The notes under the pieces are model-generated. The model was not told the DNA's origin and made no database searches. It saw nothing but the letters and a program-made list of their open reading frames with translations. Positions 55,871 through 64,000 of a DNA stretch of 64,000 bases are shown one piece after another. This stretch comes from Clostridium novyi NT. GTDB lineage: Bacteria > Bacillota > Clostridia > Clostridiales > Clostridiaceae. Each line of letters opens with the position of its first letter. Positions within the stretch are counted from its first letter, which is position 1. The stretch lies in assembly GCF_000014125.1 (NCBI RefSeq), contig NC_008593.1, positions 248,001 through 312,000 on the forward strand, given 5' to 3'. The position numbers and the translations under genes were made by a program.

Positions 55871-56239
55871 ATGAGTAACGATTTAAAAGAAATTGATAGA
55901 TGTAGTTGTAACACAATTCATTCTGATGTAATAAATAAGGTTAAGAAAGGTATGCCAGAAGATGAAGTTTTGTATGACCTTGCTGAATTATTTAAAGTGT
56001 TTGGAGATACCACAAGGACTAAAATATTATATGCTTTATTTGAAGCAGAGATGTGTGTGTGTGATCTAGCTTCATTGCTTGGAATGAGCCAATCAGCAGT
56101 GTCACATCAGCTAAAGGTATTAAAGCAAACAAGACTTGTTAAGCCAAGACGTGATGGGAAAGTGGTTTATTACTCTTTAGATGATGATCATATAAAAAGA
56201 ATTTTCAATTGTGGACTTGAACACATAAATGAAAAGTGA
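55871..56239 (+). CDS. ArsR/SmtB-family metal-sensing repressor, CadC-like
   Basis: The protein has 122 residues from ATG 55871; AGGAGGG at 55859-55865 gives good spacing. The winged helix includes DLASLLGMSQSAVSHQLKVLKQTRLVKPRRDGKVVYYSL. The metal site of the CadC type is visible as MCVCDLA (the ELCVC motif) on the alpha-3 helix, plus N-terminal RCSC and the distal DDDHIKRIF...H zinc site. It should release DNA on binding Cd, Zn or Pb. It lies 15 bases before the efflux ATPase gene. Confidence 0.92.
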   Translation: MSNDLKEIDRCSCNTIHSDVINKVKKGMPEDEVLYDLAELFKVFGDTTRTKILYALFEAEMCVCDLASLLGMSQSAVSHQLKVLKQTRLVKPRRDGKVVYYSLDDDHIKRIFNCGLEHINEK

Positions 56240-56254
56240 TTTGGGGGGAAATCT

Positions 56255-58390
56255 ATGAGTGATAATGCAAAGAAAGAAATAATATTAGAAGGATTATGTT
56301 GTGCAAATTGTGCAGCTAAAATAGAAAGAAGTGTAAATAAGTTAGAGGATGTTGATAATGCTTCTTTAGATTTTATTTCAAAAAAACTTACTATAGAAGC
56401 AAAAGATAGTGAAAAGCTAGATGTTGTATTAAATAAAGCCATAAAAATAGTAAATGATATAGAACCTGATGTAAAGGTGTTATTAAATTACAATCATAAA
56501 ATTCATGGACATGCTCATTCTCATGATCACTCACATGGACAAGAAACTAGCAAAACAGATTTTATAAAGTTTGGTTTTGGAACTGTAATTTTTATAATAG
56601 CTATGGTATTTAAGTTTTCCTTTAAAATAGAATTGGCATTGTTTTTAATGAGTTATATTTTAATTGGTGGAGAAGTTGTTTTAAGGGCATTGCAGAACAT
56701 TTCAAGAGGACAAGTGTTTGATGAGAATTTTTTAATGGTTATAGCAACAATAGGTGCTTTTGCTATAAAGGAATTTCCAGAAGGCGTTGCAGTTATGCTA
56801 TTTTATCAAATTGGAGAGTTCTTTCAAGATAAAGCAGTTGAACGTTCAAGAGGTTCTATAAGTGATCTTATGAATATAAGACCTGATTATGCAAATATAA
56901 AAATTGGAGAAAATATAAAGAAAGTATCACCAGAAGAAGTTAAGATTAATGATATTATAGTAGTTAAACCAGGAGAAAAGATTCCACTAGATGGTGTAAT
57001 TGTAGATGGAAAATCTATGTTAGATACTTCTGCATTAACAGGAGAGTCTGTTCCACGAGAAGTGGAAGCTGGTAGTGAAGTTCTAGGTGGATTTTTAAAT
57101 AAGAATGGATTAATTACAATTAAGGTTACAAAAGAATTTACAGAATCAACTGTTTCTAAGATACTAGATTTAGTGCAAAATGCAAGTTCTAAAAAAGCAT
57201 CTACAGAAAATTTTATAACTAAATTTGCAAGATTTTATACTCCTGTAGTTGTTATTACAGCGGTTATGCTTGCCATAATTCCACCACTTGTAATTCAAGA
57301 TGCTGAGTTTTCAAAATGGTTATATAGGGCGTTAATTTTCTTAGTAGTATCTTGCCCTTGTGCTTTAGTAGTATCAATACCACTAAGTTTCTTTGGAGGA
57401 ATTGGAGCTGCATCTAGAAATGGGGTACTAGTAAAGGGTGGTAATTATTTAGAAGCTCTTAATAGTGTTGAAACTGTTATTTTTGATAAAACAGGAACAC
57501 TAACAAAGGGAGTGTTTAATGTAACAGAAGTATGTCCATTAAATGGTGTAACTAAGGAAGAATTATTAGAATATGCAGCTTATGCAGAAAGCTATTCTAA
57601 CCATCCTATAGCAATTTCAATATTAAATTATTATAATAAGCCTATTAATAAAGAAGAAATACAAGACTACAATGAAATATTTGGACATGGCATATCTATA
57701 AGATTTAAAGGAAAACAAGTATTTGCTGGTAATAATAAATTAATGGATAAAGCAAATATTAAATATAATAAAGTTAAAGCTGCAGGTACCATAATATATG
57801 TAGCTGTAGATAAACAATACAAAGGATATATATTAATTTCAGATGAAGTTAAGGAAGACTCAAATAAAACTATAAAAGCACTTAAAAATATAGGTGTTAA
57901 AAATACTGTAATGCTTACAGGGGACAACAAAGAAGTTGGAGAAACAGTTGCAAGTGCATTGGGTGTGGATGAAGTTTGTACTGAATTATTACCAAATGAT
58001 AAAGTTGAAAAGTTAGAGAATATTTATCATAATAAATCTTCAAATGGAAAGATTATTTTTGTAGGAGATGGAATAAATGATGCGCCTGTTTTAGCTAGAG
58101 CGGATATAGGTATAGCTATGGGGGGACTTGGATCAGATGCAGCTATTGAAGCTGCTGATGTAGTTATAATGACAGATGAACCATCTAAGATAGTTACTGC
58201 TATAAAAATAGCTAAAAGAACAAGAAGAATTGTACTTGAAAATATAATATTTGCACTAGGAGTTAAATTAGTAGTATTAATACTTGGAGCAACTGGTATT
58301 GCAAATATGTGGGAAGCTGTTTTTGCTGATGTAGGAGTTGCTTTAATTGCTGTATTAAATGCAATGAGAGTATTAAAATATAATGATTAA
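56255..58390 (+). CDS. Heavy-metal P1B-type ATPase (Zn/Cd/Pb efflux)
   Basis: The protein has 711 residues. The N-terminal HMA domain has CCANC (GLCCANCAAKIER), followed by a His-rich linker HGHAHSHDHSHG near 86-100. The membrane CPC motif is Cys367-Pro-Cys369, the phosphorylated Asp411 is in DKTGTL, HP in SNHPIA binds nucleotide, and GDGINDAPVLA is the hinge. CPC with a CadC-like partner points to divalent soft metals (Cd, Zn, Pb) rather than Cu. It exports metal using ATP and is controlled by the operator at 55832. Confidence 0.93.
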   Translation: MSDNAKKEIILEGLCCANCAAKIERSVNKLEDVDNASLDFISKKLTIEAKDSEKLDVVLNKAIKIVNDIEPDVKVLLNYNHKIHGHAHSHDHSHGQETSKTDFIKFGFGTVIFIIAMVFKFSFKIELALFLMSYILIGGEVVLRALQNISRGQVFDENFLMVIATIGAFAIKEFPEGVAVMLFYQIGEFFQDKAVERSRGSISDLMNIRPDYANIKIGENIKKVSPEEVKINDIIVVKPGEKIPLDGVIVDGKSMLDTSALTGESVPREVEAGSEVLGGFLNKNGLITIKVTKEFTESTVSKILDLVQNASSKKASTENFITKFARFYTPVVVITAVMLAIIPPLVIQDAEFSKWLYRALIFLVVSCPCALVVSIPLSFFGGIGAASRNGVLVKGGNYLEALNSVETVIFDKTGTLTKGVFNVTEVCPLNGVTKEELLEYAAYAESYSNHPIAISILNYYNKPINKEEIQDYNEIFGHGISIRFKGKQVFAGNNKLMDKANIKYNKVKAAGTIIYVAVDKQYKGYILISDEVKEDSNKTIKALKNIGVKNTVMLTGDNKEVGETVASALGVDEVCTELLPNDKVEKLENIYHNKSSNGKIIFVGDGINDAPVLARADIGIAMGGLGSDAAIEAADVVIMTDEPSKIVTAIKIAKRTRRIVLENIIFALGVKLVVLILGATGIANMWEAVFADVGVALIAVLNAMRVLKYND

Positions 58391-58408
58391 AATTTTATAT
58401 TAAAGTAG

Positions 58409-58442
58409 GAAAGGTACTATGTAAAATAGTGCCTTTTTTTAT
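58409..58442 (+). terminator. Intrinsic terminator after the cad operon
   Basis: AAGGTACTA (58411-58419) pairs with TAGTGCCTT (58427-58435), with one G-U pair and a T run. Confidence 0.83.
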
Positions 58443-58568
58443 ACCGTAAATAAGTAAAGTATTATTAAGATTATATACATTGACAATAGTTTACTATGCA
58501 TATTATAATTCACTTGTCATCAAATTTTGACAAAATAAAAGATAATTTGTTGAAAAGGGGTAAAAATT

Positions 58569-59891
58569 GTGGAAAAACAAAAAATCAAGCAACTTATATG
58601 TGATTTAATCGATGAAAATTCAGAAAAAATTATATTTCTAGCAAAAGAAATAGAAAAAGAACCGGAGCTTGGATATAAGGAAGTTAAAACTTCAAAAAAG
58701 ATTACAGATTTTTTTGAAGAATTAGGATTGAATTATAGAAGTGGACTTGCATTAACAGGGGTAAAAGCTAAATTAAAAAATGAATCAAAAGGACCCAATG
58801 TAGCTATATTAAGTGAACTTGATGGAGTAATTTGTTTTGATAGTCCAAAGGCGGATAAAAAAACAGGGGCAACTCATACATGTGGACATCATTTACAAAT
58901 GGCAGCTATGCTTGGGGCAGCACTTGGACTTAAAAAAGCAAATATTGAAAATGAACTATATGGTAATGTAACTTTTATGGCAGTTCCATCAGAAGAGTAT
59001 ATTGAAATTGCATATAGAAGTAAGCTAAAGGAAGAAGGAAAAGTTCATTTCTTAGCTGGAAAACAAGAATTGATTTACAACGGAGAATTTGATGATGTAG
59101 ATATAGCAATGATGTTTCATTCATTAAAAAATTGTCCAACTCCTACAGTTGCTACTGGCGAAACTAGTAATGGATTTTTAGGAAAGACAATTCATTATAA
59201 GGGAAAAGCAGCTCATGCAGCAGAAGCACCTCATGCTGGAGTAAATGCTTTAAATGCAGCTATGCTTGGAATAATGGGAATTAATGCATTAAGAGAGACT
59301 TTTAGAGATGAGGATTCTATAAGAGTACATCCTATTATTACAAAGGGTGGAGATACTGTAAACAGTGTTCCGTCAGATGTAAGAATGGAGTCTTATGTAA
59401 GAGCGAAAAATATAAAAGCTATGAAAGAAACTAATGAAAAAGTTGATCGTGCATTACTTGCTGGTGGATATGCAATTGGAGCAGAAACTACTATAAATAC
59501 AATTCCAGGACATCTTCCATTAAGATGCTCATCAATCATGAACAATATGTTTGAGGAAAATGCAAAAAAATTATTACCAGAGGAACAAGTTATAGATGCA
59601 GGACATTTTACAGCTTCAACAGACATGGGAGACGTTTCTAATCTTATACCATCAATACATCCTTTTATAGGGGGAGTTTCAGGAAATCTTCATACAAAAG
59701 ATTTTAAAGTAGAAGATTATGATGCAGCATTAATTTTACCAGCAAAATTAATGGCTATGACTGTTGTGGATTTATTATTTAATAATGCTAAAGAAGGGAA
59801 AAAAGTTATAGAAGCTTTTGAACCTACATTTGAGAGCAAGGATGAATATATAAAATTTTTAGAAGGCTGTTTTGAAAGAAAGGTGAACTAA
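58569..59891 (+). CDS. M20-family amidohydrolase
   Basis: The protein has 440 residues from GTG 58569 behind AAAGGGG. The dinuclear metal-site region has THTCGHHLQMAAMLGAA, PSEEY and the C-terminal FTASTDMGDVSNLIPSIHPFIGG. The lid domain has the GKAAHAAEAPHAGVNALNAAML helix. It resembles M20D enzymes such as p-aminobenzoyl-glutamate or N-acyl amino acid hydrolases. Its stop overlaps the next start (59891), so it is coupled to the two membrane proteins that follow and probably acts on what they move. Confidence 0.87.
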   Translation: MEKQKIKQLICDLIDENSEKIIFLAKEIEKEPELGYKEVKTSKKITDFFEELGLNYRSGLALTGVKAKLKNESKGPNVAILSELDGVICFDSPKADKKTGATHTCGHHLQMAAMLGAALGLKKANIENELYGNVTFMAVPSEEYIEIAYRSKLKEEGKVHFLAGKQELIYNGEFDDVDIAMMFHSLKNCPTPTVATGETSNGFLGKTIHYKGKAAHAAEAPHAGVNALNAAMLGIMGINALRETFRDEDSIRVHPIITKGGDTVNSVPSDVRMESYVRAKNIKAMKETNEKVDRALLAGGYAIGAETTINTIPGHLPLRCSSIMNNMFEENAKKLLPEEQVIDAGHFTASTDMGDVSNLIPSIHPFIGGVSGNLHTKDFKVEDYDAALILPAKLMAMTVVDLLFNNAKEGKKVIEAFEPTFESKDEYIKFLEGCFERKVN

Positions 59892-60709
59892 TGAAGAATT
59901 GGAAAAATCATATTATTGTTTTAATTGTGGTTATTATAGCTGAATTTATAGGGGTTATAAAGTTTAAAGTGGGACCAGGGACTTTAGTGTTTTTACCTAT
60001 GCTTTACGCACTTATAATTGGAATATTTTTGGGTCCTAAGTTTTTAAAGATTGTAAATGAGAAAGATATGAAAGATGCAGGAACACTTATAACTATTTCT
60101 TTAATGCTTCTTATGGCAAGATACGGAACTACAATAGGACCAACACTTCCTAAGATTATAAAATCAAGTCCTGCTCTTATATTGCAAGAGTTTGGTAATA
60201 TAGGAACAGTATTTTTAGGAGTGCCTTTAGCAATATTCTTAGGATTAAAGAGAGAAACAATTGGTGCTGCCCACTCTATATCTCGTGAACCTAATATTGC
60301 TTTAATAAGTGATATATATGGATTAGATGGAGAAGAAGGAAAAGGGGTAATGGGAGTTTACATTTGCGGAACTGTTTTTGGAACAGTATTCTTTGGATTA
60401 ATTGCGACTTTCTGTGCTGCATATACTCCATTACATCCATATTCATTAGCAATGGCATCAGGTGTTGGAAGTGCAAGTATGATGACAGCGGCAGTTGGTT
60501 CTTTAAGTGCCATGTTCCCAAATATGCAAGAAACATTAACTGCCTTTGGAGCAGCAAGTAACATGTTATCAGGACTTGATGGGCTTTATATGTCTTTATG
60601 GGTTGCAATTCCACTTGCAGAATGGCTTTACAGAAAGGTTTATAGAATAAAGTATGGTGTACAACCTCCAAAGGTTGAAAAAAAGAGCGTAGTATCTAAG
60701 GAGGTTTAA
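59891..60709 (+). CDS. DUF3100-type membrane protein
   Basis: The protein has 272 residues with about seven membrane helices. Distinct stretches are KVGPGTLVFLPMLYALIIGIFLGPKF, AAHSISREPNIALISDIYGLDGEEGKG and LAMASGVGSASMMTAAVGSLSAMFP. The family (DUF3100) occurs with M20 amidohydrolases and is presumed to be a transporter. Its first base is the last base of the amidohydrolase stop. The last 25 residues are cytoplasmic and charged. Confidence 0.72.
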   Translation: MKNWKNHIIVLIVVIIAEFIGVIKFKVGPGTLVFLPMLYALIIGIFLGPKFLKIVNEKDMKDAGTLITISLMLLMARYGTTIGPTLPKIIKSSPALILQEFGNIGTVFLGVPLAIFLGLKRETIGAAHSISREPNIALISDIYGLDGEEGKGVMGVYICGTVFGTVFFGLIATFCAAYTPLHPYSLAMASGVGSASMMTAAVGSLSAMFPNMQETLTAFGAASNMLSGLDGLYMSLWVAIPLAEWLYRKVYRIKYGVQPPKVEKKSVVSKEV

Positions 60710-60712
60710 ACT

Positions 60713-61159
60713 ATGAAAATTGGAAAGTCTTTATTTGTATTAATTTTAATGGGGATGTTATCTCTAGTAGGAAATTTAGTTGGACCTAAACATGGTATAT
60801 TTGAAGCACTACCGGGAATGGCTATACTTGTATTAATATCTATAGTTGGAATAATACTTGCAAAGGTAATACCAGGGAAGATACCTGCTGTTGCATATAT
60901 TGTTACTTTAGGGTGTATAGTTACTTATCCAGGATTTCCTGGTGCAGCTATAGTTTCTAAGTATATGTCAAAGGTAGATTTCTTATCTTTAACTACTCCA
61001 ATACTTGCGTATGTAGGTATTTCTATAGGAAAAGACTTAGATAGCTTTAAAAAATCAGGTTGGAGAATTATTGTTGTATCATGTGCTGTATTCATAGGAA
61101 CTTATTTAGGATCTGCAATAATCGCTCAACTTATATTAAAATCTTTAGGACAAATATAA
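60713..61159 (+). CDS. Partner membrane protein of the DUF3100 pair
   Basis: This 148-residue protein has about five membrane helices (about 5-22, 33-50, 55-75, 90-107 and 116-140). GNLVGPKHGIFEALPGMAILVLISIVGIILAKVIPGKIPA and LTTPILAYVGISIGKDLDSFKKSGWRII resemble the second half of small carrier proteins. It starts 3 bases after the DUF3100 stop with AAGGAGG inside that gene. Together with the 272-residue protein it probably forms one two-part carrier. Confidence 0.6.
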   Translation: MKIGKSLFVLILMGMLSLVGNLVGPKHGIFEALPGMAILVLISIVGIILAKVIPGKIPAVAYIVTLGCIVTYPGFPGAAIVSKYMSKVDFLSLTTPILAYVGISIGKDLDSFKKSGWRIIVVSCAVFIGTYLGSAIIAQLILKSLGQI

Positions 61160-61201
61160 AGCTTAAATAATACAAAAAATATAAAAACAAAATCCAAATA
61201 T

Positions 61202-61239
61202 AAAAAGACCGAATATATTAAATATACTCGGTCTTTTTT
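61202..61239. terminator. Bidirectional terminator
   Basis: AAAAGACCGAATATA (61203-61217) pairs with TATACTCGGTCTTTT (61223-61237), with A and T runs on both sides. Confidence 0.85.
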
Positions 61240-61240
61240 G

Positions 61241-61618
61241 CTAATAGCATATAAAACTGTCTATTTGTCTTAAATCTACTCCAAAATAAACCCAGCGACG
61301 ACGTACCCATCTAAAACCTGCTATGGAGCGTCTTCCAACATAAATTATATATGCCCAAAATGAAGTCCCGTTATTTAACCAGATATAAGTATAATTATAT
61401 CTACAGAACTTAATTGAACCAGGATCAACGGCTTTAACATTTATTCCATTTTTACCTTCGGACTTCGATGGAGTAAATGGAGGGGGAGGACCTGATGGAG
61501 GACCTTGATTCATTCCACCTCCTAGACCAAAACCATCCTGTGGACCAATGTTTCCACCTGGAAATCCAAATGGAGGAGGACCCGGTGGGAATTGTCTAAA
61601 ATCTGGATTAAAAGACAC
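61241..61618 (-). CDS. Pro/Gly-rich protein with an aromatic C-terminal domain, possible surface or spore protein
   Basis: This 125-residue protein starts at GTG 61618 with AAGGAG upstream. The first 50 residues are Pro/Gly/Phe-rich (QFPPGPPPFGFPGG, GGGMNQGPPSGPPPP). The last 65 are rich in Tyr, Trp and Arg (KFCRYNYTYIWLNNGTSFWAYIIYVGRRS and WVRRRWVYFGVDLRQIDSF). There is no signal peptide. Such composition is common among clostridial coat or exosporium proteins, but this is inference from composition only. Confidence 0.6.
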   Translation of the reverse strand: MSFNPDFRQFPPGPPPFGFPGGNIGPQDGFGLGGGMNQGPPSGPPPPFTPSKSEGKNGINVKAVDPGSIKFCRYNYTYIWLNNGTSFWAYIIYVGRRSIAGFRWVRRRWVYFGVDLRQIDSFICY

Positions 61619-61683
61619 TTATAAAACACTCCTTGTAAGTAATACATTATATAATATGTCTTTAATCTTATAAGGGTTAAACT

Positions 61684-62874
61684 TTAAAGAGATTTTTCTT
61701 TTAAATTTTTAATGATCTTTGGAAGAAGATCTTCAATAGTACCTACAAGTCCATAATTTGCAATTTTAAATATTGGCGCATCAGGATCTTTATTTATAGC
61801 AATTATTATGTCTGATGAAGATATTCCTGCGGTATGTTGAATTGCACCAGAAATTCCAAGTGCAAAATAAAATTTAGGAGAAACTGTTTTACCAGTTTGA
61901 CCAATCTGATGACTATAATCTACAATGCCTTCATCTACAGCAGCACGAGATGCTCCGATTTGAGCATTTAACAAATGAGCTAATTCTTCTACTAGCTTCA
62001 TGTTATTAGAATCACCAATACCACGTCCAACAGCTACAATAATTTCGGCATCTTCAATATTTAAACTTTCATTTTTAAATTGACATATGTCTATAACCTT
62101 TGTTTTAGATTTTGGTAAATCAAAGTTGTTACAATTTATTATTTTACCTTTTCTACAGTAGTCAGGTTCCAGGGCCTTCATAATTTTAGGACGAACAGTT
62201 GCCATTTGAGGTCTATGATTTGGACACACAATAGTAGCCATTAAGTTTCCACCAAAGGCAGGTCTTGTCTGTTGTAATAATTTTTCTTTAGAATCTATTT
62301 CTAAAATTGTGCAATCTGCTGTAAGTCCTGTATTTAATTTAGATGCTATTCTTGGTGCAAGAGAACGACCATATGATGTAGCACCTAGCAATACTATTTC
62401 AGGTTTATTATCTTCTATAAGTTTAGATATAGCTAAGGAATATTTTTCGTCACTATAATTAGCGAACTCAGGATTGTCTATACAATATACAATGTCAGCA
62501 CCATATGCTATTAAATCCTTGCAACTTTTATCTAAATTTTCTCCTAGTATGATTGCTGAAACTTTTGTATTTAAATCATTAGATAGTTCTTTTGCTTTAC
62601 CTAAAAGTTCAAATACAACATCTTCAATTATGCCATTTTTATGTTCTGCAAATACAAAAATTCCAGTGTAAGATGATATATCAACATTTGTAACCGTATC
62701 TTTTTTTAGTTCTATAGCATTAAATTTACATACATTTATGCAAGAACCACAAAGAGTGCAGTTATCTTTAATAATAGCTTTTTTATTTTCAATTTCTATA
62801 GCCCCAAAAGGACAAGTATTTGCACAAATTTTACATCCTACACATTTGTCCTTTAATATAGTTATACTACTCAT
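61684..62874 (-). CDS. etfA: Electron transfer flavoprotein alpha subunit with N-terminal ferredoxin domain
   Basis: The protein has 396 residues. Two [4Fe-4S] motifs are visible: Cys11, 14, 17, 21 and Cys39, 42, 45, 49. The EtfA domain follows, with the FAD-binding C-terminus GASRAAVDEGIVDYSHQIGQTGKTVSP, ALGISGAIQHTAGI and INKDPDAPIFKIANYG. The added ferredoxin domain is typical of Etf partners of anaerobic FAD-linked dehydrogenases such as Acetobacterium lactate dehydrogenase (LctC). It is third in the operon, 12 bases after etfB. Confidence 0.93.
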   Translation of the reverse strand: MSSITILKDKCVGCKICANTCPFGAIEIENKKAIIKDNCTLCGSCINVCKFNAIELKKDTVTNVDISSYTGIFVFAEHKNGIIEDVVFELLGKAKELSNDLNTKVSAIILGENLDKSCKDLIAYGADIVYCIDNPEFANYSDEKYSLAISKLIEDNKPEIVLLGATSYGRSLAPRIASKLNTGLTADCTILEIDSKEKLLQQTRPAFGGNLMATIVCPNHRPQMATVRPKIMKALEPDYCRKGKIINCNNFDLPKSKTKVIDICQFKNESLNIEDAEIIVAVGRGIGDSNNMKLVEELAHLLNAQIGASRAAVDEGIVDYSHQIGQTGKTVSPKFYFALGISGAIQHTAGISSSDIIIAINKDPDAPIFKIANYGLVGTIEDLLPKIIKNLKEKSL

Positions 62875-62886
62875 ATAAGTTACCTC

Positions 62887-63681
62887 CTATTTTGAAACTG
62901 ATAGCCCCATAGATAATAATTTATCCACTAATTTATCAGCTTGTTCATCTGGATTTCCCTCTATAATTTCGCTGGTTATATCGTACTCAGGTATAAATGT
63001 TTTTACTACTTGAGTTGGAGAACCGTTTAAACCTGTTAAGGTAGTGTCAGCATTTATATCATTTGCAGTTAGCATAGTAACTTTTTTATCAAATGATTCT
63101 CTTAAATTTTTTATAGATGGAAGTCTAGGAACATTTATATCTTCTACAACAGTAATTAAAGCTGGAAGGGTAGATTCTATTATTTCATAACCATTTTCTA
63201 TAAGTCTTTTACATCTTATATATCCATCTTTTAGTTCTTGAATTTCACTTACATATGTTATATATGGGATATTTAGCTTACCAGCAAGACTTGGACCTAC
63301 TTGTGCGGTGTCTCCATCTGTAGCTTGTTTACCACATATTATAAGATCATAATCATTTATATATTTAATTCCCATGGAAAGCGTATAGGCTGTAGCAAGA
63401 GAATCAGCACCAGCAAAAGCTCTATCACTTAAAAGATAAGCTTCATCTACTCCAAGGGACATAGCTTCTTTTAATAAAATTGAGGTATCAGGAATTCCCA
63501 TACTTAGTCCAGTAACTTTACTATTAAATTTATCTTTTATTCTAAGAGCTTCTTCTATGGCAAAGGTGTCAAATGGATTTATAATTGATTTTATACCTTC
63601 TCTAATAATGGTGTTGGTTTCTTTATTCATCTTTACTTCAGTAGTTCCAGGAACTTGTTTAATACATACAATTACGTTCAT
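62887..63681 (-). CDS. etfB: Electron transfer flavoprotein beta subunit
   Basis: The protein has 264 residues, the usual EtfB size. It starts MNVIVCIKQVPGTTEVKMNKETNTIIREG. DLIICGKQATDGDTAQVGPSLAGKL is the nucleotide and electron-bifurcating FAD region in bifurcating Etf proteins. It pairs with EtfA. AGGTGAT precedes the ATG, which lies 8 bases after the oxidase stop, so the three genes are co-transcribed. Confidence 0.95.
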   Translation of the reverse strand: MNVIVCIKQVPGTTEVKMNKETNTIIREGIKSIINPFDTFAIEEALRIKDKFNSKVTGLSMGIPDTSILLKEAMSLGVDEAYLLSDRAFAGADSLATAYTLSMGIKYINDYDLIICGKQATDGDTAQVGPSLAGKLNIPYITYVSEIQELKDGYIRCKRLIENGYEIIESTLPALITVVEDINVPRLPSIKNLRESFDKKVTMLTANDINADTTLTGLNGSPTQVVKTFIPEYDITSEIIEGNPDEQADKLVDKLLSMGLSVSK

Positions 63682-63689
63682 TTTATCAC

Positions 63690-64000
63690 CTACTCCTCAA
63701 AAAGATTTCCGCAATTTAATCTATTATAAGGGTCAAATAAAAGTTTTAAAGATTTCATTTCTTTTAGCCCTGAGATACCTACCATTTGCTTAAATAAAGA
63801 AGTTTTTAGTTTACCTACACCATGTTCAGCAGAGATAGTTCCTCCCATAGAAACAATTTTTTCTGCCCAAGAATTGTAAAGTTCTTTTCCTTTTCTATAA
63901 TCATCCATATTTTTAGGAATTATGTTTACATGAAGATGATTATCTCCTATATGTCCAAAAATAACTGATTCTAAATTAGAATCTTCTAATGTTTTATTGT
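63690..64000 (-). CDS. FAD-linked oxidase (glycolate oxidase / lactate dehydrogenase type), C-terminal part
   Basis: Only about the last 103 residues are present; the gene continues past the right edge. The GlcD-type C-terminal signature HIGDNHLHVNIIP and MGGTISAEHGVGKLKT (metal and flavin environment), then FDPYNRLNCGNLFEE, are clear. With the downstream etfB and ferredoxin-domain etfA, it resembles the electron-confurcating lactate dehydrogenase complex. Other 2-hydroxyacids as substrate cannot be excluded from this fragment. Confidence 0.87.
   Translation of the reverse strand, partial: NKTLEDSNLESVIFGHIGDNHLHVNIIPKNMDDYRKGKELYNSWAEKIVSMGGTISAEHGVGKLKTSLFKQMVGISGLKEMKSLKLLFDPYNRLNCGNLFEE

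Noticed and set aside
60291..60671. Three overlapping frames (two minus, one plus) inside the DUF3100 gene
   Set aside because: The DUF3100 protein has clear membrane structure and operon coupling. The other frames have no ribosome binding site and odd composition.

Overview
The window is chromosomal DNA from a low-GC, endospore-forming Firmicute, almost certainly Clostridium sensu stricto. The evidence is strong A/T codon bias, AGGAGG-type ribosome binding sites with many GTG/TTG starts, the gene order rpmJ-rpsM-rpsK-rpsD-rpoA-rplQ-ecfA1-ecfA2-ecfT-truA-rplM-rpsI-cwlD, sporulation and germination genes (cwlD, a SleB-type hydrolase, ytaF), a clostripain protease, pyruvate phosphate dikinase, rubredoxin and an Etf-linked anaerobic oxidase. 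A relative of C. novyi or C. botulinum is plausible, but species cannot be settled from the sequence alone. I found no tRNA, rRNA, CRISPR array, prophage or insertion sequence.

Layout. 1-9.2 kb: end of the ribosomal protein/RNA polymerase alpha cluster, the ECF vitamin transporter energising module, truA, rplM-rpsI behind a consensus promoter, cwlD and an orphan citX-like gene. 9.2-18.2 kb: a Na/phosphate symporter, PTS enzyme I, a lipoprotein, a TPR membrane protein, a thioredoxin plus a thioredoxin reductase that appears to lack the NADPH site, a spore-lytic type hydrolase and an unknown membrane-anchored protein. 18.4-26.0 kb: cdaA-cdaR-(FAD protein)-glmM followed by a glmS ribozyme and glmS, which join c-di-AMP synthesis to amino-sugar precursor supply. 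26-35 kb: a frameshifted small membrane ORF, ppdK, a chemoreceptor, rubredoxin, a PPC-domain protein, a SulP transporter and small unknowns.

35.4-50.6 kb is the accessory part, and much of it is decaying. It has an ECF-type sigma factor operon whose ABC ATPase and first permease carry single-base frameshifts and whose second permease has lost an internal block. It also has a BlaI remnant beside a doubly frameshifted M56-peptidase/phosphodiester-glycosidase fusion, an auxin-efflux-type carrier with its middle missing, and a histidine-kinase scar. Next to these lie two apparently intact ABC systems. One has an unusual permease fused to an extracytoplasmic domain resembling the N-terminal part of M1 aminopeptidases; it is the best candidate here for an under-described system.

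50.7-64 kb: ytaF, clostripain, a second chemoreceptor, a DUF2325 gene behind a Fur-like box, a CadC/CadA-type metal resistance operon with a consensus promoter overlapping a near-perfect operator, an M20 amidohydrolase with two membrane partners (DUF3100 type), a Pro/Gly-rich protein, and an operon encoding an FAD-linked oxidase with EtfB and ferredoxin-domain EtfA, probably for lactate or another 2-hydroxyacid; this operon runs off the right edge.

Calls rest on motif reading and family knowledge without database searches. Several frameshifts are one base short in homopolymers, so sequencing error is a live alternative to real pseudogenes. The truncations and internal deletions are not explained that way.
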